This document shows positions 8,545-16,177 of a DNA stretch of 64,000 nt, piece after piece. Numbering within the stretch: the first letter of the stretch is position 1; each line of letters begins with the position of its first letter. The notes beneath the pieces are model-generated. The model saw only the letters and a list, made by a program, of their open reading frames with translations. It had not been told where the DNA came from and ran no database searches. Source of the stretch: Aquimarina sp. MMG016 (GTDB lineage: Bacteria > Bacteroidota > Bacteroidia > Flavobacteriales > Flavobacteriaceae); contig NZ_JAGJEA010000007.1 in assembly GCF_018100805.1 (NCBI RefSeq), positions 62,001-126,000 of the forward strand, written 5' to 3'. The translations under genes were made by a program, and so were the position numbers.

Positions 8545-9714
8545 TTAATGCTCTAATTGTAAAACTTTAATTTTTTCTAATGCTTGTCGGATATCGCTTT
8601 TTAGATCACTAGTTTCCTCAATCCCAACACTAAATCTAAGTAATCCATTTTTTATGCCTTGTAAATCTCTTTCTTCTTCGCTTAATAAAGCGTGAGAAGT
8701 AAGGGTGGGAGATAGGATAGTACTTTCTACTCCTGCCAAGCTCATAGAGCTTTTAATTAACTTTAATTCTTTTTGAAATTTACTGGCGTCTAGTCCTTTT
8801 TTTAGCTCAAAGGATAGCATTCCACCAAAACCTTTCATTTGTTTTTTAGCCAATTCGTGATCAGGATGTGATTTTAACCCCGGATAGTAAACGGCGGCAA
8901 TATCATCGTTTTTATGAAGCCATTTTGCAAGTTTCATCGCATTCTTATTTTGCCGTTTTACTCTAATACCTAATGTTTTTATACTTCTTTCCAGCATCCA
9001 GACCGTAAAATCACTTAAGCTGCCTCCGAAGTTTTTAGCTACTTGAAAAATTCGTTTTATAAGTTCTTCTGAAGAAATAACTGCTCCAGCAAGTATATCA
9101 CTATGACCGCCTAAATATTTTGTAGCAGAATGAATAACAATGTCAATTCCTAATTCGATTGGATTTTGATTAACAGGAGAAGCAAATGTATTATCAATCA
9201 TAGTGATAATATTTTTCTGTTTAGCTAAATCGGCAATAGCTTTAATATCAGTTATTGTTAATAATGGATTCGAAGGGGTTTCTATGTAAATAATTTTAGT
9301 ATTTGGTTTTATTTTTTGTTCAAAACCATCTACTGCCTGAGAATCAACATAAGAATATTCAATACCGTGTTTCTCGAATTCCTCATTAACCAAATTTGCC
9401 GTACCTCCATAAAGTGTTCTTTGTAATACGATATGATCTCCTTTTGCTAAAAAAGCAAAAAGAGCAGTACTAATTGCTGCCATACCGCTGCCAAAAATTA
9501 AGGATGCTTCTCCCTTTTCTAATGCAGCAATCTTTTTACATAATGCTTCTTGATTAGGAGTATTAAAATAGCGCGGATAGCGTTTGATATCAACGTTCTC
9601 GAACGCATAAGAAGTGGATAGATAAATAGGAGAAATAGCTCCTTTAAATTGTTTGTCGTCAATTTCTCCTACATGTGTACATATCGTATTGAAACCTATT
9701 TTCTTTGAATTCAT
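8545..9714 (-). CDS. PLP-dependent trans-sulfuration enzyme (cystathionine gamma-synthase/lyase family)
   Basis: The protein has 389 residues of the Cys/Met-metabolism PLP family. The PLP lysine lies in SATKYLGGHSD (Lys199), the phosphate-binding segment is FGSGMAAIS (74-82), and IDNTFASP precedes the lysine. The position that carries the key Cys in methionine gamma-lyases (LYGC) is Gly here (LYGGT, ~101-105), which argues against a classical methionine gamma-lyase. Cystathionine gamma-synthase, cystathionine gamma-lyase or O-acetylhomoserine sulfhydrylase all remain possible. It leads a two-gene unit with bshB1. Confidence 0.82.
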   Translation of the reverse strand: MNSKKIGFNTICTHVGEIDDKQFKGAISPIYLSTSYAFENVDIKRYPRYFNTPNQEALCKKIAALEKGEASLIFGSGMAAISTALFAFLAKGDHIVLQRTLYGGTANLVNEEFEKHGIEYSYVDSQAVDGFEQKIKPNTKIIYIETPSNPLLTITDIKAIADLAKQKNIITMIDNTFASPVNQNPIELGIDIVIHSATKYLGGHSDILAGAVISSEELIKRIFQVAKNFGGSLSDFTVWMLERSIKTLGIRVKRQNKNAMKLAKWLHKNDDIAAVYYPGLKSHPDHELAKKQMKGFGGMLSFELKKGLDASKFQKELKLIKSSMSLAGVESTILSPTLTSHALLSEEERDLQGIKNGLLRFSVGIEETSDLKSDIRQALEKIKVLQLEH

Positions 9715-9831
9715 AATTAGTAAGATGATCTATAATTAGACCTCTAAATTAAGGTATTCCAAAGAATTCGGCTTTAGTTTGCCGGGTTAAATGTTTCTTA
9801 GCTATTCTTATTTGTAGAAATTTTAACAGAT

Positions 9832-12066
9832 CTAAATTAGTTTTACTCTGGCGATATTTCTCATTATAGTCTGAAAAAATTGTTGGGTATCATAAGGTTT
9901 TATGATAACGTCATTCATACCAACAGAAAGTGCTTGCTCTCTTATTTCACCTTCTTCTACAGCAGTTAGAGCAATGATTGGGATATGTATATTAAAAGTC
10001 CTAATTACTTTTGTGGCGTCTAGTCCATTCATTTCCGGCATATTAATATCCATTAAAACTAGATCGAAATTTCCTTTTTTTAGCATATCAATAGCGTCCG
10101 ATCCATTGCTAGCAACGTCACAGGTGTATCCTTTTTTCTTAAGGATGTTCTGGGTCACAATCTGATTTATTCTATTGTCATCAACTATAAGAACATTAAA
10201 ATTGGTGGTTCCTATGCTTATGTTTTCTCCTTTGTTTGAAGCTATTTCCTCATCCTTGATTGCTTTTTCGTAAGATAGATCGAAATAAAATTCTGAGCCA
10301 ACACCCTCTTCACTTTTAATATATATCTCGCTATTATGTAAGTGTATTAGTTTCTTTACTATGGCCAAACCTAAACCTGTGCCTTCATATTCTAGGTTTT
10401 GATTTTTTACCTGGGCAAAATTATCAAAGATTGTTTTTTGTTTGGTTTTAGGGATTCCTATTCCATCATCTTTAATGATAAAACGTAACTTATATGTATT
10501 ATCTAAATATTCCAGGCATTTCACTTTTATCCAAATGTTTCCATTATTGGTGAATTTAAGCGCATTACCAATTAAATTAATCAATATTTGAGACAATCGA
10601 ACAGAATCTCCTATTAACGTAGTTTTTATTTGTTTGTCAATATTAATGTGTACGGTATTGTTGTTGTTTTTTTGTTTTGAGTGCAAAGAATTAACAATTC
10701 CTTCGATTAAGGATCTAATATCAAACGATACTTTTTCTAGCTTAACCTCTTTAGTCTCTATTTTACTAAGTTGTAATACGTCGTTAATTAGTGCTAACAA
10801 ATAATCTCCTGAAAATTTTAGGGATTCCAGATACTCTGCCTTTTTCTTTTCTTCAGGGTTTTCCATTAAGAGGGAAGTAAGTCCTATTACGCCATATAAA
10901 GGAGTTCTAAGTTCGTGACTAACGGTAGATATGAATTGCGATTTTAAAGTAGATACCTGCTCTGCTGTTTCTTTTGCATTTACAAGTTCTTTATTCTTTT
11001 CAATAAGAACACTATTAAGATTTTTCTTTTGTATGTTATTTTTATAAGAACTTATCAAAAATGCTAAAGAAATTAATATAAGTACTACTCCAAGAATGAT
11101 ACTAATTTGCCACTTGATGAATTCTGAATCTCTTTCCGCTTTTTCTTCTTTGGCTTGTTTTATCTGTTCATCCTTAAGTTCTACATCAAATTTCACACTT
11201 GCTTTCTGTAGTACAATTTCTTTTTTTATCTCCTTGGCAATAAGTAAGTTTTTTATGTATTCTTCATTATCAACATAAGCTTCTTTGTATTTTTGTTGTT
11301 GATAATCAAGCTCGGACTTGGTTTTGTACGCTTTTGATAACTCCTCATGAAATGTGGATATCAACTCATTATCATTATTCTTGTTTGTTGTCTCTCTGGT
11401 TGCAAATTCTATAGCTTTTTTTAAAGATTCCGTGGCTTCTTGATATTGCTCGTTCCGAACATAGTATTTTCCTAATAACCTATTAAGTTTTGTTTTATGT
11501 AAACTGGTAGATTTATTAGTTATTAAATCTTCTGCCGGAGAGAGATTTTGGTATGCAGTTTCATAATCATTTATAGAAATATAGTATTCTCCAAGATTTA
11601 ATAAAGGTTTTATCATTCTTGAAGTGTCTTTCAGTTTAATTGCAGACTTATAAGATTTGTCGTAGAATTCTAAACCTTTAACTCTATAATCATTACGTTT
11701 TATATATAAGTTGGCAATTTTATTATGAAGATCGGTCTCTAATTCTTTGCTTTTAGAGATCTGAGAATGTGTTAATGCTTTTAGATAATTATCTAATGCT
11801 TTACCATCATCTTCATTGATCTCATAAATTTTGGCAATTATATTAAAGATATATCCTTGGCTTCTACCATCATCATTAAATACAGCATTTTGTAATGCTA
11901 CTTTTGCAATTTCTATAGACTCTTCGTATTTATATTGCTTTAATAAACTTTCTGCTTTTTCAATATATACTTGTATACTATCCGAAGAAAGCGAAGATTG
12001 TGCTTGTGTATTTGGGGCTAAATACACTAGAAATAAAATAGTTATGTAGTATAAAAGATTTCTCAA
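9832..12066 (-). CDS. Hybrid histidine kinase with TPR sensor region
   Basis: The protein has 744 residues. In order: signal peptide (~1-22), a periplasmic helical region with TPR-like repeats (~30-285), a coiled coil, a membrane helix (~319-341), a HisKA domain with SHELRTP (His384), HATPase_c (N-box NLIGNALKFT, GTGLGLA) and a C-terminal receiver (IVDDNRINQ, phospho-acceptor in LMDINMPEM). There is no DNA-binding domain, so the signal must pass by phosphorelay to another protein. No partner is adjacent; it is a single gene divergent from the peroxiredoxin gene. The ligand is unknown. Confidence 0.88.
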   Translation of the reverse strand: MRNLLYYITILFLVYLAPNTQAQSSLSSDSIQVYIEKAESLLKQYKYEESIEIAKVALQNAVFNDDGRSQGYIFNIIAKIYEINEDDGKALDNYLKALTHSQISKSKELETDLHNKIANLYIKRNDYRVKGLEFYDKSYKSAIKLKDTSRMIKPLLNLGEYYISINDYETAYQNLSPAEDLITNKSTSLHKTKLNRLLGKYYVRNEQYQEATESLKKAIEFATRETTNKNNDNELISTFHEELSKAYKTKSELDYQQQKYKEAYVDNEEYIKNLLIAKEIKKEIVLQKASVKFDVELKDEQIKQAKEEKAERDSEFIKWQISIILGVVLILISLAFLISSYKNNIQKKNLNSVLIEKNKELVNAKETAEQVSTLKSQFISTVSHELRTPLYGVIGLTSLLMENPEEKKKAEYLESLKFSGDYLLALINDVLQLSKIETKEVKLEKVSFDIRSLIEGIVNSLHSKQKNNNNTVHINIDKQIKTTLIGDSVRLSQILINLIGNALKFTNNGNIWIKVKCLEYLDNTYKLRFIIKDDGIGIPKTKQKTIFDNFAQVKNQNLEYEGTGLGLAIVKKLIHLHNSEIYIKSEEGVGSEFYFDLSYEKAIKDEEIASNKGENISIGTTNFNVLIVDDNRINQIVTQNILKKKGYTCDVASNGSDAIDMLKKGNFDLVLMDINMPEMNGLDATKVIRTFNIHIPIIALTAVEEGEIREQALSVGMNDVIIKPYDTQQFFQTIMRNIARVKLI

Positions 12067-12291
12067 TCTATGCTGTTTTTTAGACTAAATCCATGGACGA
12101 AAATACGAAAATAGATTTAACAAAATGTAAATCATCCTGTAAAAAGTGTAATTTATCCGTAATTATTGTAAGGTATTTTTCCTATTTGTAAGAATATTGA
12201 TTAAAATGTAGGTGTTTGTGCAACATTAGAAAAAACTATTAGCGTATAAGTAATTAAAATTAATAAGGTCTATTAGTACAATCTGGAAATG

Positions 12292-12299
12292 TATATTTG
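12292..12299 (+). promoter_or_regulatory. Promoter -7 box of the peroxiredoxin operon
   Basis: TATATTTG is a full match to the Bacteroidota -7 consensus TAnnTTTG, about 43 nt upstream of the start codon. The -33 element is weak. Confidence 0.55.
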
Positions 12300-12341
12300 C
12301 GCTGTTAAAAATAATAATGTTTAAATTTTAAAAAGAAAAAA

Positions 12342-12980
12342 ATGGCATTTGTAGGTAAAAAATTCCCAAATCTTGATGTTGACGCAATGAACGATATGGG
12401 CGATACATTCAAGCTTAACGTTTTGGAAGAGGCTAAAAATAAAAATAAAAAAGTATTACTTTTCTGGTATCCAAAAGACTTTACTTTTGTTTGTCCGACA
12501 GAATTACATGCTTTTCAGGAAGCTTTAGCTGAATTCGAGAAGAGAAATACAATTGTTATAGGAGCTTCTTGTGATACTCCAGAAGTTCATTTTGCTTGGT
12601 TAAATACTTCTAAGGATAATGGAGGTATTGAAGGAGTAACATATCCAATTCTTGCGGATTCTAACCGTAACCTTTCTAACACATTAGGAATTCTTGATAT
12701 TACTAATGAGACATATAATGAAGAAACAGGTGTTGTAACAGTTGAAGGTGATAACGTAACATACAGAGCGACATATTTGATTGATGAAGAAGGGACTGTT
12801 TTTCATGAAGGAATCAACCATATGCCAGTAGGAAGAAATGTAGCAGAATTTTTGAGATTAATAGATGCTTATGCTCACGTTCAGAAGAATGGTGAAGTTT
12901 GTCCGGCTAACTGGGAAGAAGGAAAAGAGGCTATGAATGCTAATAGAGAAGGAGTAGCATCTTATCTGGCATCTAACTAA
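12342..12980 (+). CDS. 2-Cys peroxiredoxin (AhpC/TSA family)
   Basis: The protein has 212 residues of the typical 2-Cys class. The peroxidatic Cys51 lies in FTFVCPTE and the resolving Cys187 in GEVCPANW. It reduces hydrogen peroxide and organic peroxides in the cytoplasm using electrons from a thioredoxin-type partner. That partner is probably encoded next: a WCGNC thioredoxin follows 79 bp downstream, after a stem-loop that may separate or attenuate expression. The start is fixed by the conserved N-terminus and the promoter 43 nt upstream. Confidence 0.95.
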   Translation: MAFVGKKFPNLDVDAMNDMGDTFKLNVLEEAKNKNKKVLLFWYPKDFTFVCPTELHAFQEALAEFEKRNTIVIGASCDTPEVHFAWLNTSKDNGGIEGVTYPILADSNRNLSNTLGILDITNETYNEETGVVTVEGDNVTYRATYLIDEEGTVFHEGINHMPVGRNVAEFLRLIDAYAHVQKNGEVCPANWEEGKEAMNANREGVASYLASN

Positions 12981-12998
12981 TATTCAAAATAATTTAAG

Positions 12999-13028
12999 TT
13001 TCTCCGATATGTATTACTATCGGAGAAA
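12999..13028 (+). terminator. Stem-loop between peroxiredoxin and thioredoxin genes
   Basis: An 11-bp perfect stem (12999-13009 with 13018-13028) and 8-nt loop, followed by TTCTTATC rather than a pure T-run. It could be a partial terminator or an RNA-stabilising element that makes peroxiredoxin mRNA exceed thioredoxin mRNA. Confidence 0.55.
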
Positions 13029-13059
13029 TTCTTATCTAAGATTTTAACTCAAAATAATT

Positions 13060-13374
13060 ATGATTCAAGAATTAGCAGAAGATAACCTTTCTCAATTAGT
13101 GGAAAGTAATGATACGGTTGTAGTACAATATTCAGCATCGTGGTGCGGTAATTGTCGGATTATGAAACCAAAATTCAAAAAATTGGCTTCAGAAAACGAT
13201 TCCACAACATTTGTTGTCGTAGATGCTGAAAAATATCCAGAATCCAGAAAAATGGCAACCGTAGATAACCTCCCTACTTTTGCTACCTTTAAAAATGGTT
13301 CTTTTGTAGGACAAGTGCAGACTAATAAATTTGATGTTTTAAAAGAATTAGTAAATGAAGTTACCAGTAATTAA
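13060..13374 (+). CDS. Thioredoxin family protein (WCGNC)
   Basis: The protein has 104 residues, a bare thioredoxin fold without signal peptide. The active site is SWCGNC (Cys29, Cys32) and the cis-proline lies in VDNLPTFATF. It is a cytoplasmic disulfide reductase, most likely the electron donor of the peroxiredoxin encoded upstream. The usual WCGPC proline is Asn here, which may change its redox potential. The next gene starts inside its 3' end with a 20-bp overlap, which indicates tight translational coupling. Confidence 0.9.
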   Translation: MIQELAEDNLSQLVESNDTVVVQYSASWCGNCRIMKPKFKKLASENDSTTFVVVDAEKYPESRKMATVDNLPTFATFKNGSFVGQVQTNKFDVLKELVNEVTSN

Positions 13375-13612
13375 ACATCTTACCAATTTCATCGAAGAGA
13401 ATGATGAAGATTTTGTGGTTGAAACTATAGAAACTTTAGAAGCTTTAACAGAAATACCTTCTCTAAAAGATGAAGAACTTGATGTAATCGGAGAGTTGAT
13501 TTCTAATATGTACGGTGCATTAGAAGTAGATAAAATGGTGAAGGCCGGAACTTCTAAAAAAGAAGCTCTTAATAATTTTATGCAACGTGTTTTAGGGTCT
13601 ATTGATACTTAG
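13355..13612 (+). CDS. Small conserved protein of DUF6952 type
   Basis: The protein has 85 residues, acidic and mostly helical, with no signal peptide or cysteine. It overlaps the thioredoxin gene by 20 bp in another frame and is followed by a terminator, so it is the last gene of the peroxiredoxin-thioredoxin unit. From memory this small protein keeps that position in other Flavobacteriaceae, where it is called DUF6952; its function is not known. The context suggests a role with the peroxide-reducing pair. Confidence 0.7.
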   Translation: MKLPVIKHLTNFIEENDEDFVVETIETLEALTEIPSLKDEELDVIGELISNMYGALEVDKMVKAGTSKKEALNNFMQRVLGSIDT

Positions 13613-13637
13613 TTCTTAAGATTCCTTGATAATATTT

Positions 13638-13674
13638 AAAAAGCGGTTATTTTTAAAAGAATGACCGCTTTTTT
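13638..13674 (+). terminator. Terminator of the peroxiredoxin-thioredoxin operon
   Basis: Arms AAAAAGCGGT (13638-13647) and ACCGCTTTTTT (13664-13674) with an AT-rich loop and a T-run in the right arm. Confidence 0.8.
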
Positions 13675-13802
13675 AGTTTCTAACTTTTTGGGCTAGCGTT
13701 TTTATAATTATTCAACCTTAAATATTTTTTTATTTCTCCACTTATATGTAAACTTGAAGAACTAAATATAATTTTATTTAATCAATACAAAAATCACTTA
13801 AA

Positions 13803-14303
13803 ATGGCTTCAATAACTCTAAAAGGAAATACAATTCATACTAATGGTAATTTACCAGAAATTGGACAAAAAGCACCTGACTTTGAATTAGTAAATACAGA
13901 TTTGTCAACTTCGAAATTATCAGATTATAAGGGATCTAGAGTAGTGCTAAATGTTTTTCCTTCTTTAGATACCGGAATATGTGCAGCATCTGTAAGACAA
14001 TTTAATAAAGAGGCTAGTGGGCTTTCTAATACAAAGGTTTTATGTATATCTCGGGATTTACCATTTGCTCAAGCAAGATTTTGTGGGGCAGAAGGGCTAA
14101 ACGATGTCATAAATCATTCCGATTTTAAAGATGGAAAATTTGGTAAAGATTATGGTTTAGAGATAGTAGACGGACCAATGCAAGGATTACATTCCAGAGC
14201 TGTGATTGTTCTGGATGAAGAAGGAACTGTTACTTATACCGAACAAATACCAGAAATTGTTCAGGAACCTAATTATGCAGAAGCATTAAAAGTATTGTCA
14301 TAG
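13803..14303 (+). CDS. tpx: Thiol peroxidase Tpx
   Basis: The protein has 166 residues. The atypical 2-Cys peroxiredoxin motif DTGICAASVRQFN carries the peroxidatic Cys60, and the resolving Cys94 lies in ARFCGAEGL. It reduces lipid-type and other peroxides with thioredoxin as donor. It is the second peroxidase within 1.5 kb, so this stretch is a peroxide-defence block. dgkA starts 6 bp after its stop, so the two are likely co-transcribed. Confidence 0.95.
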   Translation: MASITLKGNTIHTNGNLPEIGQKAPDFELVNTDLSTSKLSDYKGSRVVLNVFPSLDTGICAASVRQFNKEASGLSNTKVLCISRDLPFAQARFCGAEGLNDVINHSDFKDGKFGKDYGLEIVDGPMQGLHSRAVIVLDEEGTVTYTEQIPEIVQEPNYAEALKVLS

Positions 14304-14309
14304 GACATA

Positions 14310-14678
14310 ATGAGTAAGGTCTCTAAATTTATTATTGGCAGACTCCGGGGCTGTGGCTACGCTATTAAAGGAGCATTGTTGCTCATCAGAACAGAACCTA
14401 GTATTCAGGTTCAGGTTGGCATTACCATTGTAATGACTGTGGCAGGATTTTATTTGAATATTACCAAAACAGAATGGATGCTGCAAATTTTTGCTATCGG
14501 ATTGATTATGAGTGTAGAAGGCGTTAATACGGCAATTGAAGCGATTGCAGATTTTGTTCATCCTGATTTTCACGATAAAATTGGGTTTATAAAAGATGTC
14601 GCAGCAGGAGCAGTGTTTATTGCAGCAATTACAGCCGTAATTATTGGATTAATTATTTACGTACCATACTTCTTATAA
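14310..14678 (+). CDS. dgkA: Diacylglycerol kinase family protein (DgkA)
   Basis: The protein has 122 residues with three membrane helices, the size of the small trimeric DgkA family. The catalytic signature around EGVNTAIEAIADFV (~71-84) and the N-terminal GCGYAIKGA region are present. It phosphorylates diacylglycerol or undecaprenol in the inner membrane with ATP. It follows tpx by 6 bp and ends at a strong bidirectional hairpin. Lipid specificity cannot be read from sequence. Confidence 0.9.
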   Translation: MSKVSKFIIGRLRGCGYAIKGALLLIRTEPSIQVQVGITIVMTVAGFYLNITKTEWMLQIFAIGLIMSVEGVNTAIEAIADFVHPDFHDKIGFIKDVAAGAVFIAAITAVIIGLIIYVPYFL

Positions 14679-14709
14679 AAAAGCTATCTAATTTTTTAGA
14701 TAGCTTTTA
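14677..14709. terminator. Bidirectional terminator between dgkA and the Asn/Gln-rich gene
   Basis: A perfect stem of about 14 bp (AAAAAGCTATCTAA with its complement) around a short T-rich loop. It lies between convergent genes and is flanked by A and T runs on the two sides. Confidence 0.85.
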
Positions 14710-14730
14710 ATATGATATTTAAATATTAAA

Positions 14731-15855
14731 CTATTTAATTTCTATAAAAGTCGTTTTACATGGTTCTACCTGTATCTTTCCTCTACCTAATATCAGGAAA
14801 TCGTTTCTGTTATTTCCTATAGAATTTTTGACTTTTATAAAGAAAGGATAATTTTGTGATTTGATGTTATTAAAATATCCTTTAGATCCTGCTATAATAG
14901 ATATTTCTCTATAATCTCCATAAACTCCATCTTTTTGTTTTCTCTGAAGACTTACAACAATGTCCTTACCTGTTTTATTAATGAAGCCATAATTTCCAAA
15001 TCCTTTTGAGCAGTCAAACTCCCTGTTGTTGTTAATGCTTCCATAATTATCAATATTAGTAAATATATCTGGATTCTGAGTTTGCATTGGTTGTCTTAAA
15101 TTTGATTGCGCAGGATTGCCTGTTGATGTAGATTGAAGTTGATTTGGACTATAGTTTCGATTATAATTTGGATCATAATTTTGATTGTAATCACGTAGCT
15201 GATTTGAATTTGCATTATAAGAATTCTCTACAGGATTTTGCCGATATCTATCAGCAGTGTTAGCATTGTATTGATAGGTGTTTGGATTGGTTGCTTGTCT
15301 ATTATATTGATTTGGTATTGGAGCATTTTGGTTCGCTTGATGCATTTGTTGAGCGTTTCCGTATGTTACCGATGGCTGATAGTTAGAAATATTAGGGTTG
15401 CCATTGGTGTGGTTAGGCGTATTTGCAAATTGCCGATTTGCGTTATTGGCTTGCATATTTTGGAAATTATTTGATTTGCCAAGGTTCCCTTGTTGTGGGG
15501 TAACAGCAGTTCCAGAGGTAAAATTATTATTAGGAGTTACCTGTTGATAGTTGGGCTGAGTTGATACTTGAGGAGCTCTATATCCCTGATTACTGTTTCT
15601 AAAATTTTGAGTTCTACTATTAGCATTACCTTGAAAACTTTCTGCCTGTTGCTTCTTAACACTTTTTAGGTCTTCTGCCCTAAAAACAAAATTGTAACCA
15701 TCTTTTGTTTGTATCGATAAGTTTTGATTGTAATTAAATTCTGTAATCTTACCTATGATAACACTTCCGTTTTTTAAAGTGATAACATCGTTAACATCTT
15801 GAGACCACGTAATGGATGATAGGATCAGCGTAAAAGATAAAAGTAAATTTTTCAT
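14731..15855 (-). CDS. Secreted Asn/Gln/Tyr-rich protein of unknown function
   Basis: The protein has 374 residues. A signal peptide (~1-19, cut near WSQ) is followed by a short beta segment (~22-70: DVITLKNGSVIIGKITEF) and then about 190 residues (~75-265) of low complexity dominated by Asn, Gln, Tyr, Pro and Ser. A compact C-terminal domain (~280-374) contains GFGNYGFINKTGKDIVVSL. The end domains look folded; the middle resembles prion-like or linker sequence. It stands alone on the minus strand between dgkA and ftsK. I do not recognise a family. Confidence 0.72.
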   Translation of the reverse strand: MKNLLLSFTLILSSITWSQDVNDVITLKNGSVIIGKITEFNYNQNLSIQTKDGYNFVFRAEDLKSVKKQQAESFQGNANSRTQNFRNSNQGYRAPQVSTQPNYQQVTPNNNFTSGTAVTPQQGNLGKSNNFQNMQANNANRQFANTPNHTNGNPNISNYQPSVTYGNAQQMHQANQNAPIPNQYNRQATNPNTYQYNANTADRYRQNPVENSYNANSNQLRDYNQNYDPNYNRNYSPNQLQSTSTGNPAQSNLRQPMQTQNPDIFTNIDNYGSINNNREFDCSKGFGNYGFINKTGKDIVVSLQRKQKDGVYGDYREISIIAGSKGYFNNIKSQNYPFFIKVKNSIGNNRNDFLILGRGKIQVEPCKTTFIEIK

Positions 15856-16152
15856 AACATTTTTGTTTTTGTGTAATTAGATTTATGTGTATATGATGTA
15901 GTTAACAGGTTCTGATTGTAAAATAGAACTGTTAATTGGTGAACGTTATTTTTTTGAATGGTAAGTTGGCGAAACTAAAGAGTAAATTACTTTTTTGTTG
16001 GTTATAAGTTAATAATTTTCAGCTTATTAAAAAGTTAATTACTTATTAAAATCACTTCTAAAACTGTTATAATATTCAGTCTTGTTTTTAATTTTAATAA
16101 TAGATGAAAAGAAAATTTTTTAGTCATTTCTACGTTCCAATATAGATATTCG
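15856..16152. other. Divergent intergenic region upstream of ftsK
   Basis: About 300 bp of AT-rich DNA between the divergent Asn/Gln-rich gene and ftsK. I see no further gene, repeat or hairpin; it probably holds the promoters of both genes. Confidence 0.5.
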
Positions 16153-16160
16153 TATTTTTG
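16153..16160 (+). promoter_or_regulatory. Promoter -7 box of the ftsK operon
   Basis: TATTTTTG is a full match to TAnnTTTG, 17 bp before the ftsK start codon, which implies a very short leader. Confidence 0.5.
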
Positions 16161-16177
16161 CGATAAGACATATAAAT

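Noticed and set aside
9902..10165. 87-codon rightward frame opposite the histidine kinase receiver
   Set aside because: Antisense shadow of a conserved domain with no recognisable product; similar frames opposite nhaC, susC and the aminotransferase were rejected for the same reason.
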